Source of the DNA: Sphingomonas pseudosanguinis
GTDB taxonomy: Bacteria > Pseudomonadota > Alphaproteobacteria > Sphingomonadales > Sphingomonadaceae
DNA: 64,000 nt
Assembly (NCBI RefSeq): GCF_014196255.1
Contig: NZ_JACIDH010000005.1
Span: 62,001 to 126,000, forward strand
Direction: 5' to 3'
The notes beneath the pieces are model-generated. The model saw only the letters and a list, made by a program, of their open reading frames with translations. It was not told the origin of the DNA and searched no databases. Below are positions 1-8,851 of this stretch, piece by piece (position 1 is the stretch's first letter; every line of letters begins with the position of its first letter). Made by a program: the position numbers and the translations under genes.

Positions 1-856
1 CGAAGCCGACCACCGAGACATCCGCCGGCACGCGCCGCCCCGCCTCGGCCAGCACCCGCATCGCGGCGAGTGCGATCAGGTCGCTCGCCGCCATGATCCC
101 GTCGAACGTGACGCCACGCGCCAGCAGCGCGCGCGCCGCCCGCTCGCCCGCCTCCTCGCTGGAAATGGCACCGACTTGGAGCATGGGGTCGCACGCCAGC
201 CCCGCCTCGGCCAAGGCATCGCAATAGCCGCGATAACGGTCGTGGAATTCGGGATAATGGTCGGTCGCGTCGCCCAGAAAGGCGATCCGCGTCCGCCCTT
301 GCGCGATCAGGTGCCGCGTCGCCGCCAGCGCACCGGCATGATTGTCGCAACCGATGGTCAGCCCCGGCTGCCCCGGCGCGACCGATCCCCAGCGCACGAA
401 ATGCGTGCCGCGCGCGACCAGCTGGTCGAGTTGCTCGCGGTAATCGGCATAATCGCCATAGCCGAGCAGGATCAGCCCGTCGGCGCGGTGACTGTCCTCA
501 TAATCGGCCTGCCAGTCATTCTCGACATTCTGGAAGGAGACGAGCAGGTCGTATCCGACCTCCGCACAGCTCTCCATGATCGAGCCCAACATACCGAGAA
601 AAAAGGGATTGATCAGCGTCCGCCCGGGCGAAGGATCGCGGAACAGCAGCAGTGCCAGCGTCCGCGTCTGCCCGCTACGCAGGTTGGAGGCGGCGCGATC
701 GACCGTATAGTTCAGCGTCTTGGCGATCGCCTGTATCCGCGCGCGCGTCGCCGCGCTGACCGAGGGACTGCCCCGTAGCGCACGGCTGACCGTCGGCTGC
801 GAGACGCCGGCCAGTTGCGCGATATCGAACGATGTGGGCTTTCTCTGGCCAACCAC
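1..856 (-). CDS. LacI-family transcriptional regulator (3' end beyond window)
   Basis: The leftward frame from a GTG at 856 reads as a LacI/GalR repressor. An N-terminal helix-turn-helix (TSFDIAQLAGVSQPTVSRAL) is followed by the hinge helix and a periplasmic-binding-protein-like sensor with family phrases such as INPFFLGML, ADGLILLGYG, CDNHAGALAA and DGIMAASDL. The last part of the sensor lies outside the window. The GTG is preceded by AGGAGG about 11 nt upstream, and no better start is in frame. It is divergent from the TonB receptor at 1063, with about 200 bp between them. That arrangement and the following amylase and glucosidase genes suggest a local repressor of alpha-glucan use, analogous to MalI-type control of the Caulobacter maltose receptor. 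The ligand is inferred from neighbours only. Confidence 0.9.
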   Translation of the reverse strand, partial: MVGQRKPTSFDIAQLAGVSQPTVSRALRGSPSVSAATRARIQAIAKTLNYTVDRAASNLRSGQTRTLALLLFRDPSPGRTLINPFFLGMLGSIMESCAEVGYDLLVSFQNVENDWQADYEDSHRADGLILLGYGDYADYREQLDQLVARGTHFVRWGSVAPGQPGLTIGCDNHAGALAATRHLIAQGRTRIAFLGDATDHYPEFHDRYRGYCDALAEAGLACDPMLQVGAISSEEAGERAARALLARGVTFDGIMAASDLIALAAMRVLAEAGRRVPADVSVVGF

Positions 857-950
857 GGCTCGGGCATCCTCCTGTGCGAATGCCCTCCGGTATGACCGAT
901 CCGGGTTGGGCATGCACCCTGTCGTAATAATGCAACAGACCGAAACGGCC

Positions 951-968
951 GCATTGAATACGTATGCG
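951..968. promoter_or_regulatory. Candidate LacI-type operator
   Basis: A perfect palindrome ATACGTAT (958-965), centred on CG, lies between the divergent LacI gene and TBDR gene. It is embedded in a looser inverted arrangement, GCAT at 951-954 and ATGC at 964-967. LacI-family operators are typically AT-flanked palindromes with a central CpG, and this is the only such site I noticed in the 206-bp gap. Assignment to this regulator is inference. Confidence 0.4.
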
Positions 969-1062
969 GGTTGATTGGCATTTGCCGCGATCGATTTCAC
1001 AGAAAGCCCCAACAACCATACCCGTCCCTTGAAAGAAGGCGGGGTTTCCTGGAGGGGATTTC

Positions 1063-3837
1063 ATGACGGTTCGCCCTGTGGCGCCGGCCGATGCCGCGCG
1101 CTCGTTCCTGAAGCTCGGCGCCAGCACGCTGGCCCTGGTCATCGCCGCGCCGCTCGCCGCGCAGAATTATGCGATCGTGCCCGATCCCTCGGCCAAGACG
1201 GCCGACAGCGCCAACCCCAATGACGGCGCCGCCGCCCAGTCCCAGACGCCAGCGCAGGGCGAAGCCGACAGCACCGATATCGTCGTCACCGGCTTCCGCG
1301 CCGCGCTGGAAAACGCCGTCGCCGAGAAGAAGAACCGCGATCTGGTCGTCGAGTCCGTCTCGGCCGAGGATATCGGCAAGCTGCCCGACGCCTCGATCGC
1401 CGAGTCGATCGCGCGCCTGCCCGGCGTCACGTCGCAGCGCGTCAACGGCCGCTCCAACGCCATCTCGATCCGCGGCTTCGCGCCCGATTTCTCGACCACG
1501 TTGCTCAACGGCCGCGAGCAGACCTCGACCGGCGACAATCGCGCGGTCGAATATGACCAGTATCCGGCCGAAGTCGTCAACCAGGTGCTGATCTACAAGA
1601 CCGCCAATGCCGGCCTGATCGGCCAGGGTCTGTCGGGCACCGTCGACCTGAAGACCATCCGCCCGCTCGATTACGGCAAGCGCGTCTTCTCGGTCGGCGC
1701 GCGCGGCACCTATGCCGATATCGGCAAGCTGAATGCGGGGTCGAAGGACTTCGGCTATCGCGCGACCGCGACCTATGTCGACCAGTTCGCCGACGACACG
1801 ATCGGCGTCGCGCTGTCGGCCAGTTATCTCAACGAACCATACCAGATTCAGGAAGGCAATGCCTGGGGCTATGCCGACACCACGGTCGGCGGCCAGCCGG
1901 CGAAGGTCATCGGCGGCTCCAAATCCTATGTCACCTCGACCACGCTGAAGCGCCTGGGCCTTTCGGGCACGGTACAGTGGCAAATGAGCGACCATTTCAC
2001 CAGCACGCTCGACGGCTTCTATTCCGACTTCAACGACGACCAGATCAAGCGCGGTATCGAACTGCCGCTGGCCTGGGGTTCGGGCACCTCGCTGACCAAC
2101 CCGGTCGTCGCCAACGGCCTCGTCACCTCGGGCACCTTCAACAATGTCGAAGGCGTGATCCGCAACGACTCGTTCCAGCGCAAGGCCAAGCTCTATTCGT
2201 TCGGCTATAACGGCAAGTATAAGGGCGATGACGGCTGGAGCGCGATGCTGGACCTCAGCTATTCGCGCACCGATCGCGACGAGATCACGCTGGAGACCTA
2301 TAGCGGCACCGGATACGGCCAGGGCGTCGGCGCGACCGATACGATCGGTTTCACGACGGGGCGGAACGGCACCGTCTTCAAGCCGACGCTGAACTATTCC
2401 GATCCCAACCTGATCCAGCTCACCGATCCGCTGGGCTGGGGCGGCCAGACGCGGCAGACCGGCTATTTCAACGACCGCAAGGTCACCGACGAGATCAAGC
2501 AGTACCGCGTCGAGATCGAGCGCGAGGTCGCCACGCCGATCGTCAGCGCGCTGCGCTTCGGGCTGAACTATACCGACCATTCCAAGTCGCTGAGCCCCAA
2601 CGAGCAGTTCGTCACCCTGCCCGGGGGCGCCACCATCGCGCCGTTGCCGCAGCAATATCGCCAGGCGCCGACCGATCTGACCTATCTGGGTCTGGGACCG
2701 ATGCTCAGCTATGATCCGCGCGCGCTGCTGGCGGGCGGGGTCATCACCCTGACGCCGAACGCCAGCCCCGACGTGCCCGCCAAAGCGTACACCACGACCG
2801 AGCATCTGATGACCGCCTATCTCCAGGCCGATCTGAAGGCGCAGCTGGGCACGGCCGAGCTGACCGGCAATATCGGCGTGCAGGCGGTCGGCACCGAGCA
2901 GAAGTCGCGCGGGCTGATCTATAACGGCACCGGCTATACCAACATCGTCCAGGGCGACGATTACTGGGACATCCTGCCCAGCGCCAACCTGTCGCTGCGC
3001 CTGCCCAGCGACTGGGTGTTCCGCGTGGCGGCGGCGCGCCAGATGATGCGTCCGCGTTTCGACGACATGCGCGTCGCGCTGTCCTATGGCTTCGATGCGC
3101 AGCAGGGCATCATCTCCGGCAATGGCGGCAACCCGTTCCTCCGCCCGATCCGGTCGAACTCGTTCGACGTGACGGTCGAGAAGTATTTCGGCACGCGCGG
3201 CTATCTGGCGGCGCAGGGCTTCTACAAGGATCTCAAGAGCTTCGTTTACAATCTTGAGCAGCCCTACGACTATACCGGCCTGCCCCTGCCCGCCGCGCTC
3301 CCCGCCGGCATCCCCAATCAGGGCCGCATCACCCGGCCGATCAACGGCACCGGCGGCAAGATTTACGGCGTCGAGCTGGCGGGCACGCTGCCGCTGGGTC
3401 AGGTGGTCGGCTTCCTCGACGGCTTCGGCCTGACGGGCGGCGGGTCGTACACGAAGACCGAGATCACCCCGACGCCCGGCGGCGAGCCCGAGGACATTCC
3501 CGGCTATTCGCGCTGGGTCGCCAACGGGACCGCCTATTTCGAGAAATGGGGCCTGAACATCCGTGGCTCGGTCCGCTACCGCTCGACCTTCGTGGGTGAG
3601 CTGTCGGGCTTCGGCGCCAACCGCGTCCGCCGCCGCGCCATCGACGAGACGATCGTCGACGGCCAGATCGGCTATGACTTCCAGGAGGGCACGTTCAAGG
3701 GGCTGTCGCTGTTCCTGCAGGGCCAGAATCTGACCGACACGCCCTTCGTCACCACCAATGGCGGAAACCGTGAGCAGGTGATCGACTATCAGAGCTATGG
3801 CCGCCGCTTCCTGGCCGGCTTTACCTATCGCTTCTGA
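1063..3837 (+). CDS. TonB-dependent receptor, probable malto-oligosaccharide uptake
   Basis: A 924-residue outer-membrane receptor. The ATG at 1063 follows GGAGGGG with good spacing. An N-terminal export signal (hydrophobic stretch around 19-33 ending AAPLAAQ) is followed by a plug domain with DIVVTGFRAALENAV near residue 70, EDIGKLPDASIAESIARLPG and SIRGFAPDF. The rest is beta-barrel, ending in GFTYRF with the C-terminal aromatic expected by the BAM machinery. The first gene of a rightward cluster, it precedes a halogenase-like protein and three alpha-glucan hydrolases, so uptake of malto-oligosaccharides, as for Caulobacter MalA, is the likely role. Substrate is inferred from context; receptor family is clear. 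No SusD partner is present, as usual in proteobacteria. Confidence 0.93.
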   Translation: MTVRPVAPADAARSFLKLGASTLALVIAAPLAAQNYAIVPDPSAKTADSANPNDGAAAQSQTPAQGEADSTDIVVTGFRAALENAVAEKKNRDLVVESVSAEDIGKLPDASIAESIARLPGVTSQRVNGRSNAISIRGFAPDFSTTLLNGREQTSTGDNRAVEYDQYPAEVVNQVLIYKTANAGLIGQGLSGTVDLKTIRPLDYGKRVFSVGARGTYADIGKLNAGSKDFGYRATATYVDQFADDTIGVALSASYLNEPYQIQEGNAWGYADTTVGGQPAKVIGGSKSYVTSTTLKRLGLSGTVQWQMSDHFTSTLDGFYSDFNDDQIKRGIELPLAWGSGTSLTNPVVANGLVTSGTFNNVEGVIRNDSFQRKAKLYSFGYNGKYKGDDGWSAMLDLSYSRTDRDEITLETYSGTGYGQGVGATDTIGFTTGRNGTVFKPTLNYSDPNLIQLTDPLGWGGQTRQTGYFNDRKVTDEIKQYRVEIEREVATPIVSALRFGLNYTDHSKSLSPNEQFVTLPGGATIAPLPQQYRQAPTDLTYLGLGPMLSYDPRALLAGGVITLTPNASPDVPAKAYTTTEHLMTAYLQADLKAQLGTAELTGNIGVQAVGTEQKSRGLIYNGTGYTNIVQGDDYWDILPSANLSLRLPSDWVFRVAAARQMMRPRFDDMRVALSYGFDAQQGIISGNGGNPFLRPIRSNSFDVTVEKYFGTRGYLAAQGFYKDLKSFVYNLEQPYDYTGLPLPAALPAGIPNQGRITRPINGTGGKIYGVELAGTLPLGQVVGFLDGFGLTGGGSYTKTEITPTPGGEPEDIPGYSRWVANGTAYFEKWGLNIRGSVRYRSTFVGELSGFGANRVRRRAIDETIVDGQIGYDFQEGTFKGLSLFLQGQNLTDTPFVTTNGGNREQVIDYQSYGRRFLAGFTYRF

Positions 3838-3891
3838 TGCCCCTACCCCGCGCCGGTTCGATGATCGGCGCCGGATTTCGTGAGACGCCGC

Positions 3892-5448
3892 ATGGACGCC
3901 GCCCCTTCGACAGACCGTATCGCAAGGCCCGCGATCCCACAGGCAGCCGTCACACAGCGCGTCGTGATCGTCGGTGGCGGCACTGCCGGATGGATGGCGG
4001 CGGCGGCACTGGCGCGGTTCGTGCCCGCCTCGACCCGCATCACCCTGATCGAATCCGATGCGATCGGCACGGTCGGGGTGGGCGAAGCGACCATCCCCGG
4101 TATCCGCCTGTTCAACCAGATGCTCGGCCTCGACGAAGCCCAATTCCTGCGCGCCACCAATGGCAGCTTCAAGCTGGGCATCCGGTTCGAGGGCTGGTCG
4201 GGCGAGGGCAGCGGCTATCTCCATGCGTTCGGCAGCATCGGGCGCGGACTGGGGCTGGTGCCGTTCCACCATTACTGGCTGCGCGGCGGCGGCGCAGCGA
4301 ACCCGGCCTCGCTCTGGACCCATATGGCGAGCGCGCAGGCCGCGATGGCAGGCCGCTTCGCCCCCGACCCCGGCCGCCCCGATTTACCCAGCGGGCTTGC
4401 CTGGGCCTATCATTTCGACGCCAGCCTGTACGCCGCGCTGCTGCGCCGCCACGCCGAGGGGGCGGGCGTGGTGCGGGTGGAGGGTAAGATCGCCTTGGTC
4501 GCACGCGACGCCACCGGGCGGATCGATCACGTCATGCTGGAGGGCGGCCACCGCGAAACGGGCGACCTGTTCATCGACTGTACCGGCTTTCGCGCGCTGC
4601 TGATCGGCGAGACGCTGGCCGAGCCGTTCGATGACTGGTCCGAACTTCTCCCCTGCGACCGCGCGCTGGCGGTGCCGGGCGAGCGGGCCAGCCCCCTACC
4701 CCCCTATACCCGCGCAATCGCGCACGGCGCGGGGTGGCGCTGGCGTATCCCGCTCCAGCATCGCACGGGCAACGGCCTGGTCTACGACAGCCGCCATCTC
4801 TCGGACGACGAGGCCGCCGACCGACTGCTCGGCGCATTGAACGGCGAGGCGCTCGGCGATCCGCGTCTGCTGCGCTTCACCACCGGGCGGCGGCGGCGCG
4901 CCTGGGTAGGTAATTGCGTCGCACTGGGGCTGGCGGCGGGCTTTGTTGAACCGCTGGAGTCGACCAGCATCCATCTGATCCAGTCGGGGATCGCGCGGCT
5001 GCTCGAATATTGGCCGGGGTCGACGCAGCAGCAGGTCGAGGTCGATGCCTATAACCGCCTGACCGAGACCGAATGGCTGGGCATCCGCGACTTCCTGATC
5101 CTGCATTACCACGCCAATGCCAGGGCAGAGCCGTTCTGGACCGAACGTCGCGCGGTACCCCTGCCCGACAGCCTCACCGCGCGGATTGCGCTGTTCCGGG
5201 CCAATGGCCGTATCCAGCGCGAGGGCGACGAACTCTTCGCCGAGCCTGCTTGGGCGCAGGTGATGATCGGACAGGGCATCCTGCCCGTCGGCCATCACGC
5301 CCTCGCCGACGCGCTGTCGGCCGACGAGTTGGATGATTTCCTCAGCCTCACCTGGCGTCACGCCGCGCAGGTGGCCAGCCGGCTGCCGACGCACGACGCC
5401 TTCCTCGCCGCGCATTGCGCCGCACCTGCCCAAAGGGTTGCCCCATGA
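3892..5448 (+). CDS. Tryptophan-halogenase-like FAD-dependent protein
   Basis: A 518-residue protein of the flavin-dependent tryptophan halogenase family. Counting from an alternative GTG start at 3880, it has the FAD motif VVIVGGGTAGW (about 28-38), GVGEATIP (66-73), the lysine equivalent to the catalytic PrnA lysine in GSFKLGIRF (K98), the WxWxIP signature as WRWRIP (286-291) and FVEPLESTSIH with the conserved glutamate. All halogenation hallmarks are therefore retained. It lies 54 bp after the TBDR and overlaps the amylase start (ATGA). Homologues recur beside TBDRs in carbohydrate loci of Caulobacter, Xanthomonas and sphingomonads, where their reaction is unknown. Free-tryptophan halogenation is unlikely to be the role here, since nothing biosynthetic surrounds it. 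The exact start (3880 GTG or 3892 ATG) is uncertain. Confidence 0.85.
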   Translation: MDAAPSTDRIARPAIPQAAVTQRVVIVGGGTAGWMAAAALARFVPASTRITLIESDAIGTVGVGEATIPGIRLFNQMLGLDEAQFLRATNGSFKLGIRFEGWSGEGSGYLHAFGSIGRGLGLVPFHHYWLRGGGAANPASLWTHMASAQAAMAGRFAPDPGRPDLPSGLAWAYHFDASLYAALLRRHAEGAGVVRVEGKIALVARDATGRIDHVMLEGGHRETGDLFIDCTGFRALLIGETLAEPFDDWSELLPCDRALAVPGERASPLPPYTRAIAHGAGWRWRIPLQHRTGNGLVYDSRHLSDDEAADRLLGALNGEALGDPRLLRFTTGRRRRAWVGNCVALGLAAGFVEPLESTSIHLIQSGIARLLEYWPGSTQQQVEVDAYNRLTETEWLGIRDFLILHYHANARAEPFWTERRAVPLPDSLTARIALFRANGRIQREGDELFAEPAWAQVMIGQGILPVGHHALADALSADELDDFLSLTWRHAAQVASRLPTHDAFLAAHCAAPAQRVAP

Positions 5449-7238
5449 AGAAGCTGCTGCTCGCCCTGCTCGCGACCGCCACACCCTTGGCGGCGCAGGA
5501 TTATCGCCAGCGCCTGCCGCAGGACGAGGTGATCTACTTCGTCCTGCCCGACCGGTTCGAGAATGGCGACACCGCCAATGATCGCGGCGGGCTGAAGGGC
5601 GGCCCGCTGACCACCGGCTTCGATCCGACCCACAAGGGCTTCTATCATGGCGGCGACCTGAAGGGGCTGACCAAACGCCTCGACTATATCCAGCGGCTCG
5701 GCGCGACCGCGATCTGGCTGGGTCCGATCTTCAAGAACAAGGCCGTGCAGGGTGCCAAGGGACAGGAGAGCGCCGGCTATCACGGTTACTGGATCACCGA
5801 CTTCACCACGGTCGACCCGCATCTGGGCACCGAGGCGGATCTGCGTGCCTTCATCGCGGCGACGCATGGCCGGGGGATGAAGGTCTATATGGACATCATC
5901 GTCAACCATACCGCCGACGTGATCCAGTATCGCGAATGCGCCGAGGGATCGCCCTGCCCCTATCGCGACCGCGCGACCTATCCCTATCAGCGGCGCGGCG
6001 GCGTGAAGGGTGCGCCGATCAATCCGGGCTTTCTGGGCGATGACGTGCAGACGGCGGCGAACTTCGCCAAGCTGACCGACCCTACCTACGCCTACACGCC
6101 CTACGTCCCGGCGGCGGAGAAGAACGCCAAGACCCCCGCCTGGCTCAACGACCCGATCTATTATCACAATCGCGGCAACACGACGTTCGAGGACGAAAGC
6201 TCGACCACCGGCGATTTCTCTGGCCTGGACGATCTTTATACCGAAAACCCGCGCGTCATTGCGGGGATGATCGACATCTATGGCAGCTGGATCGACCGCT
6301 TCGGCATCGACGGCTTCCGCATCGACACCGCCAAGCATGTGAACCCGGAATTCTGGCGCAGCTTCGTACCCGCCATGCTCGACCGGGCCAAGGCGAAGGG
6401 CATCCCGAACTTCCACATCTTCGGCGAGGTGACGGCGGGGATGGAGCCGGGCTATCTCGCGCGCTGGACCAAGATCGCCGACTATCCGGCAGTCCTCGAC
6501 TTCGCCTTCATGAACGCGGTCATCCAGACGGTCGCCGAGAACAAGCCGACGCGTGTCCTCTCCAACCTGTTCGAGGGCGATGTGCTCTATGCCAAGGGCG
6601 AGGCGACGGCGGACATCCTCCCGACCTTCCTTGGCAATCACGACCATGGCCGGTTCGCGCGCGACGTTCGTCTGGCGAACCCGAACGCCTCGGACGACGA
6701 AATCCTGAAGCGGGTCGAACTAGGCCATGCGATGCTGCTGACCCTGCGCGGGGTGCCGACCATCTATTCGGGCGACGAACAAGGCTTCGCGGGCGACGGC
6801 AATGACCAGGATGCGCGCGAGGACATGCTCGCCAGCAAGGTCGCGAGCTACAACGACAACAAGCTGGTCGGCACGACGAAGACGACTGCGACCGACAGCT
6901 TTGTCCCCACCCATCCGCTCTATCGCGAGATCGCGACGCTTGCCCGCCTGCGCACCGCCAATCCGGCGCTGACGCGAGGACGGCAGGTGATCCGCGCGCG
7001 CGGCGATGCACCTGGCTTGTTCGCGGTGTCGCGCTTCGATCCCGCCACGGGGCGCGAATATGTGATCGCGTTCAACACATCGGCCAAGCCCATCGCGCAG
7101 GCCGTGCAGGTCGAAACGGGATCGACGCGCTTCGCGACCATGGCCGGAACCTGCTCGCCCAGCGCCGCCGCGCCGGGGAGCCTGATGCTGGAATTGCCCG
7201 CCTTCGGCTATGCCGTCTGCGCGGCGGAGAGCCGTTGA
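5445..7238 (+). CDS. Exported alpha-amylase, glycoside hydrolase family 13
   Basis: A 597-residue GH13 enzyme. The start at 5445 overlaps the upstream stop (ATGA) and gives a clean Sec signal (MKKLLLALLATATPLAAQ), so the enzyme is expected in the periplasm or outside the cell. All four GH13 regions are visible: MKVYMDIIVNH (about 145-155), GIDGFRIDTAKH with nucleophile D294, HIFGEV with acid/base E328 and FLGNHD with stabilising D400. The N-terminal PDRFENGD near residue 35 is typical of amylase or cyclomaltodextrinase-like members. It should cut alpha-1,4-glucan or malto-oligosaccharides before or after TBDR import. The subfamily was not determined. Confidence 0.92.
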   Translation: MKKLLLALLATATPLAAQDYRQRLPQDEVIYFVLPDRFENGDTANDRGGLKGGPLTTGFDPTHKGFYHGGDLKGLTKRLDYIQRLGATAIWLGPIFKNKAVQGAKGQESAGYHGYWITDFTTVDPHLGTEADLRAFIAATHGRGMKVYMDIIVNHTADVIQYRECAEGSPCPYRDRATYPYQRRGGVKGAPINPGFLGDDVQTAANFAKLTDPTYAYTPYVPAAEKNAKTPAWLNDPIYYHNRGNTTFEDESSTTGDFSGLDDLYTENPRVIAGMIDIYGSWIDRFGIDGFRIDTAKHVNPEFWRSFVPAMLDRAKAKGIPNFHIFGEVTAGMEPGYLARWTKIADYPAVLDFAFMNAVIQTVAENKPTRVLSNLFEGDVLYAKGEATADILPTFLGNHDHGRFARDVRLANPNASDDEILKRVELGHAMLLTLRGVPTIYSGDEQGFAGDGNDQDAREDMLASKVASYNDNKLVGTTKTTATDSFVPTHPLYREIATLARLRTANPALTRGRQVIRARGDAPGLFAVSRFDPATGREYVIAFNTSAKPIAQAVQVETGSTRFATMAGTCSPSAAAPGSLMLELPAFGYAVCAAESR

Positions 7239-8851
7239 TGACCGAGACTGCCCACAAGGCCCTGCGCCCCTGGTGGAAGGGCGCGGTGATCTATCAGATT
7301 TACCCGCGCAGCTTTGCCGACAGCAATGGCGACGGCATCGGCGACCTGCCCGGCATCACCGCGCGGCTGGACCATGTCGCCAGCCTGGGCGTGGACGCCA
7401 TCTGGCTGTCGCCCTTCTTCACCTCGCCGATGAAGGATTTCGGTTATGACGTGGCGGATTATCGCGATGTCGATCCGATCTTCGGCACGCTCGCCGATTT
7501 CGACGCGCTGGTCGCCCGCGCCCACGAACTGGGGCTGAAGGTCGTCATCGATCAGGTGTACAGCCACACCTCCAACGAGCACCCCTGGTTCACCGAGAGC
7601 CGCGCCAGTCGCACCAATAAGCGTGCCGACTGGTATGTCTGGGCCGATGCCAAGCCCGACGGCTCGCCGCCGTCCAACTGGCAGTCGGTGTTCGGCGGCC
7701 CCGCCTGGACCTGGGACGCGCGACGCGGGCAATATTATCTGCACAATTTCCTGAAGGAGCAGCCACAGCTTCACGTCCACCACCCGGACGTGCAGGCCGA
7801 ATTGCTGGCGACCGCGCGCTTCTGGCTCGACCGGGGGGTGGACGGCTTCCGGCTCGATGCGATCAACTTCATGATGCACGAGCCGACGATGCGCGATAAC
7901 CCGCCCGCGCCCGACACCGGCAAGACGCGCACCCGGCCGTTCGACTTCCAGCTCAAGCTCTACAATCAGAGCCATGCCGACATCGTACCGTTCTTGGAGC
8001 GCATCCGCGCGACGCTGGACGAGTATGGCGACCGCTTCACCGTGGCCGAGGTCGGCGGCGACGAGGCGGATCGCGAGATGAAACTGTTCACCGCCGGGGA
8101 CCACCGGCTGAACACGGCCTATGGCTTCGACTTCCTCTATGCAGACCGGCTGACCCCGCGCATCGTTGCCGACGCGCTGACGAAATGGCCTGCCGAGCCG
8201 GGCATGGGCTGGCCGAGCTGGGCGTTCGAGAATCATGACGCGCCCCGTGCCGTCTCGCGCTGGGCCAGCCCCGAGCATCGTGACGCCTTTGCGCGGATGA
8301 AGATGCTGTTGCTGCTCAGCTTGCGCGGCAATGCCTTTGTCTATCAGGGTGAGGAGCTGGGGCTGACCCAGGTCGATGTGCCGTTCGAGCGGCTGGTCGA
8401 TCCAGAAGCGATCGCCAACTGGCCGCTGACCCTGTCGCGCGACGGGGTGCGCACGCCGATGCCGTGGAGTAGCAACGCGATCAACGGCGGCTTCTCCGAT
8501 GCCGAGCCGTGGCTGCCGGTCGGGCCGGACCATGCCGCGCTGGCGGTCAACCGGCAGGACGGCGACCCGGACTCGCTGCTGAACCTGACCCGCCGCCTCG
8601 TCCGCCTGCGGGCCGAGACGCCTGCGCTGGCGGTCGGCGACCTGACGCTGCTCCACGCCGACGACCAGCTGCTCGCCTTCGAGCGGCGCGAGGGCGACCA
8701 GCGCCTGCTCTGCCTGTTCAATCTGGGCGACACGCCCGTGACCCTGCCCCCTGCCCTGCCACGCGGTGGGCGGGTGCTGGTCCAGATCAATAGCGCCACC
8801 GACGAACGCCTGGGCGCGTTCGCGGCGGCGATCCGGGAGATGACTGCATGA
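7238..8851 (+). CDS. Alpha-glucosidase, GH13 (oligo-1,6-glucosidase/maltase type)
   Basis: A 537-residue GH13 enzyme without a signal peptide, so probably cytoplasmic. The start shares bases with the amylase stop (TGATG). Visible motifs are GAVIYQIYPRSFADSNGDGIGDL (15-37, split here for length: the YQIYPRSF core is diagnostic), VVIDQVYSH (102-110), GVDGFRLDAINF with nucleophile D207, VAEVGG with acid/base E271 and FENHDAPR with D334. The AEVGG and YQIYPRSF forms are characteristic of GH13_23-like alpha-glucosidases of alphaproteobacteria. It would release glucose from imported malto-oligosaccharides, completing what the exported amylase and GH97 begin. The next gene starts on its stop codon. 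Confidence 0.92.
   Translation: MTETAHKALRPWWKGAVIYQIYPRSFADSNGDGIGDLPGITARLDHVASLGVDAIWLSPFFTSPMKDFGYDVADYRDVDPIFGTLADFDALVARAHELGLKVVIDQVYSHTSNEHPWFTESRASRTNKRADWYVWADAKPDGSPPSNWQSVFGGPAWTWDARRGQYYLHNFLKEQPQLHVHHPDVQAELLATARFWLDRGVDGFRLDAINFMMHEPTMRDNPPAPDTGKTRTRPFDFQLKLYNQSHADIVPFLERIRATLDEYGDRFTVAEVGGDEADREMKLFTAGDHRLNTAYGFDFLYADRLTPRIVADALTKWPAEPGMGWPSWAFENHDAPRAVSRWASPEHRDAFARMKMLLLLSLRGNAFVYQGEELGLTQVDVPFERLVDPEAIANWPLTLSRDGVRTPMPWSSNAINGGFSDAEPWLPVGPDHAALAVNRQDGDPDSLLNLTRRLVRLRAETPALAVGDLTLLHADDQLLAFERREGDQRLLCLFNLGDTPVTLPPALPRGGRVLVQINSATDERLGAFAAAIREMTA

Noticed and set aside
176-778. A 200-codon rightward frame at the window start
   Set aside because: It is opposite the LacI-type regulator, whose helix-turn-helix and sensor motifs are clear.
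997-4323. A 1108-codon open frame antisense to the first TBDR
   Set aside because: It lies opposite a receptor with clear signal, plug and barrel motifs; its translation is Arg/Ala/Asp-rich without any domain. Long antisense frames are usual in GC-rich DNA.
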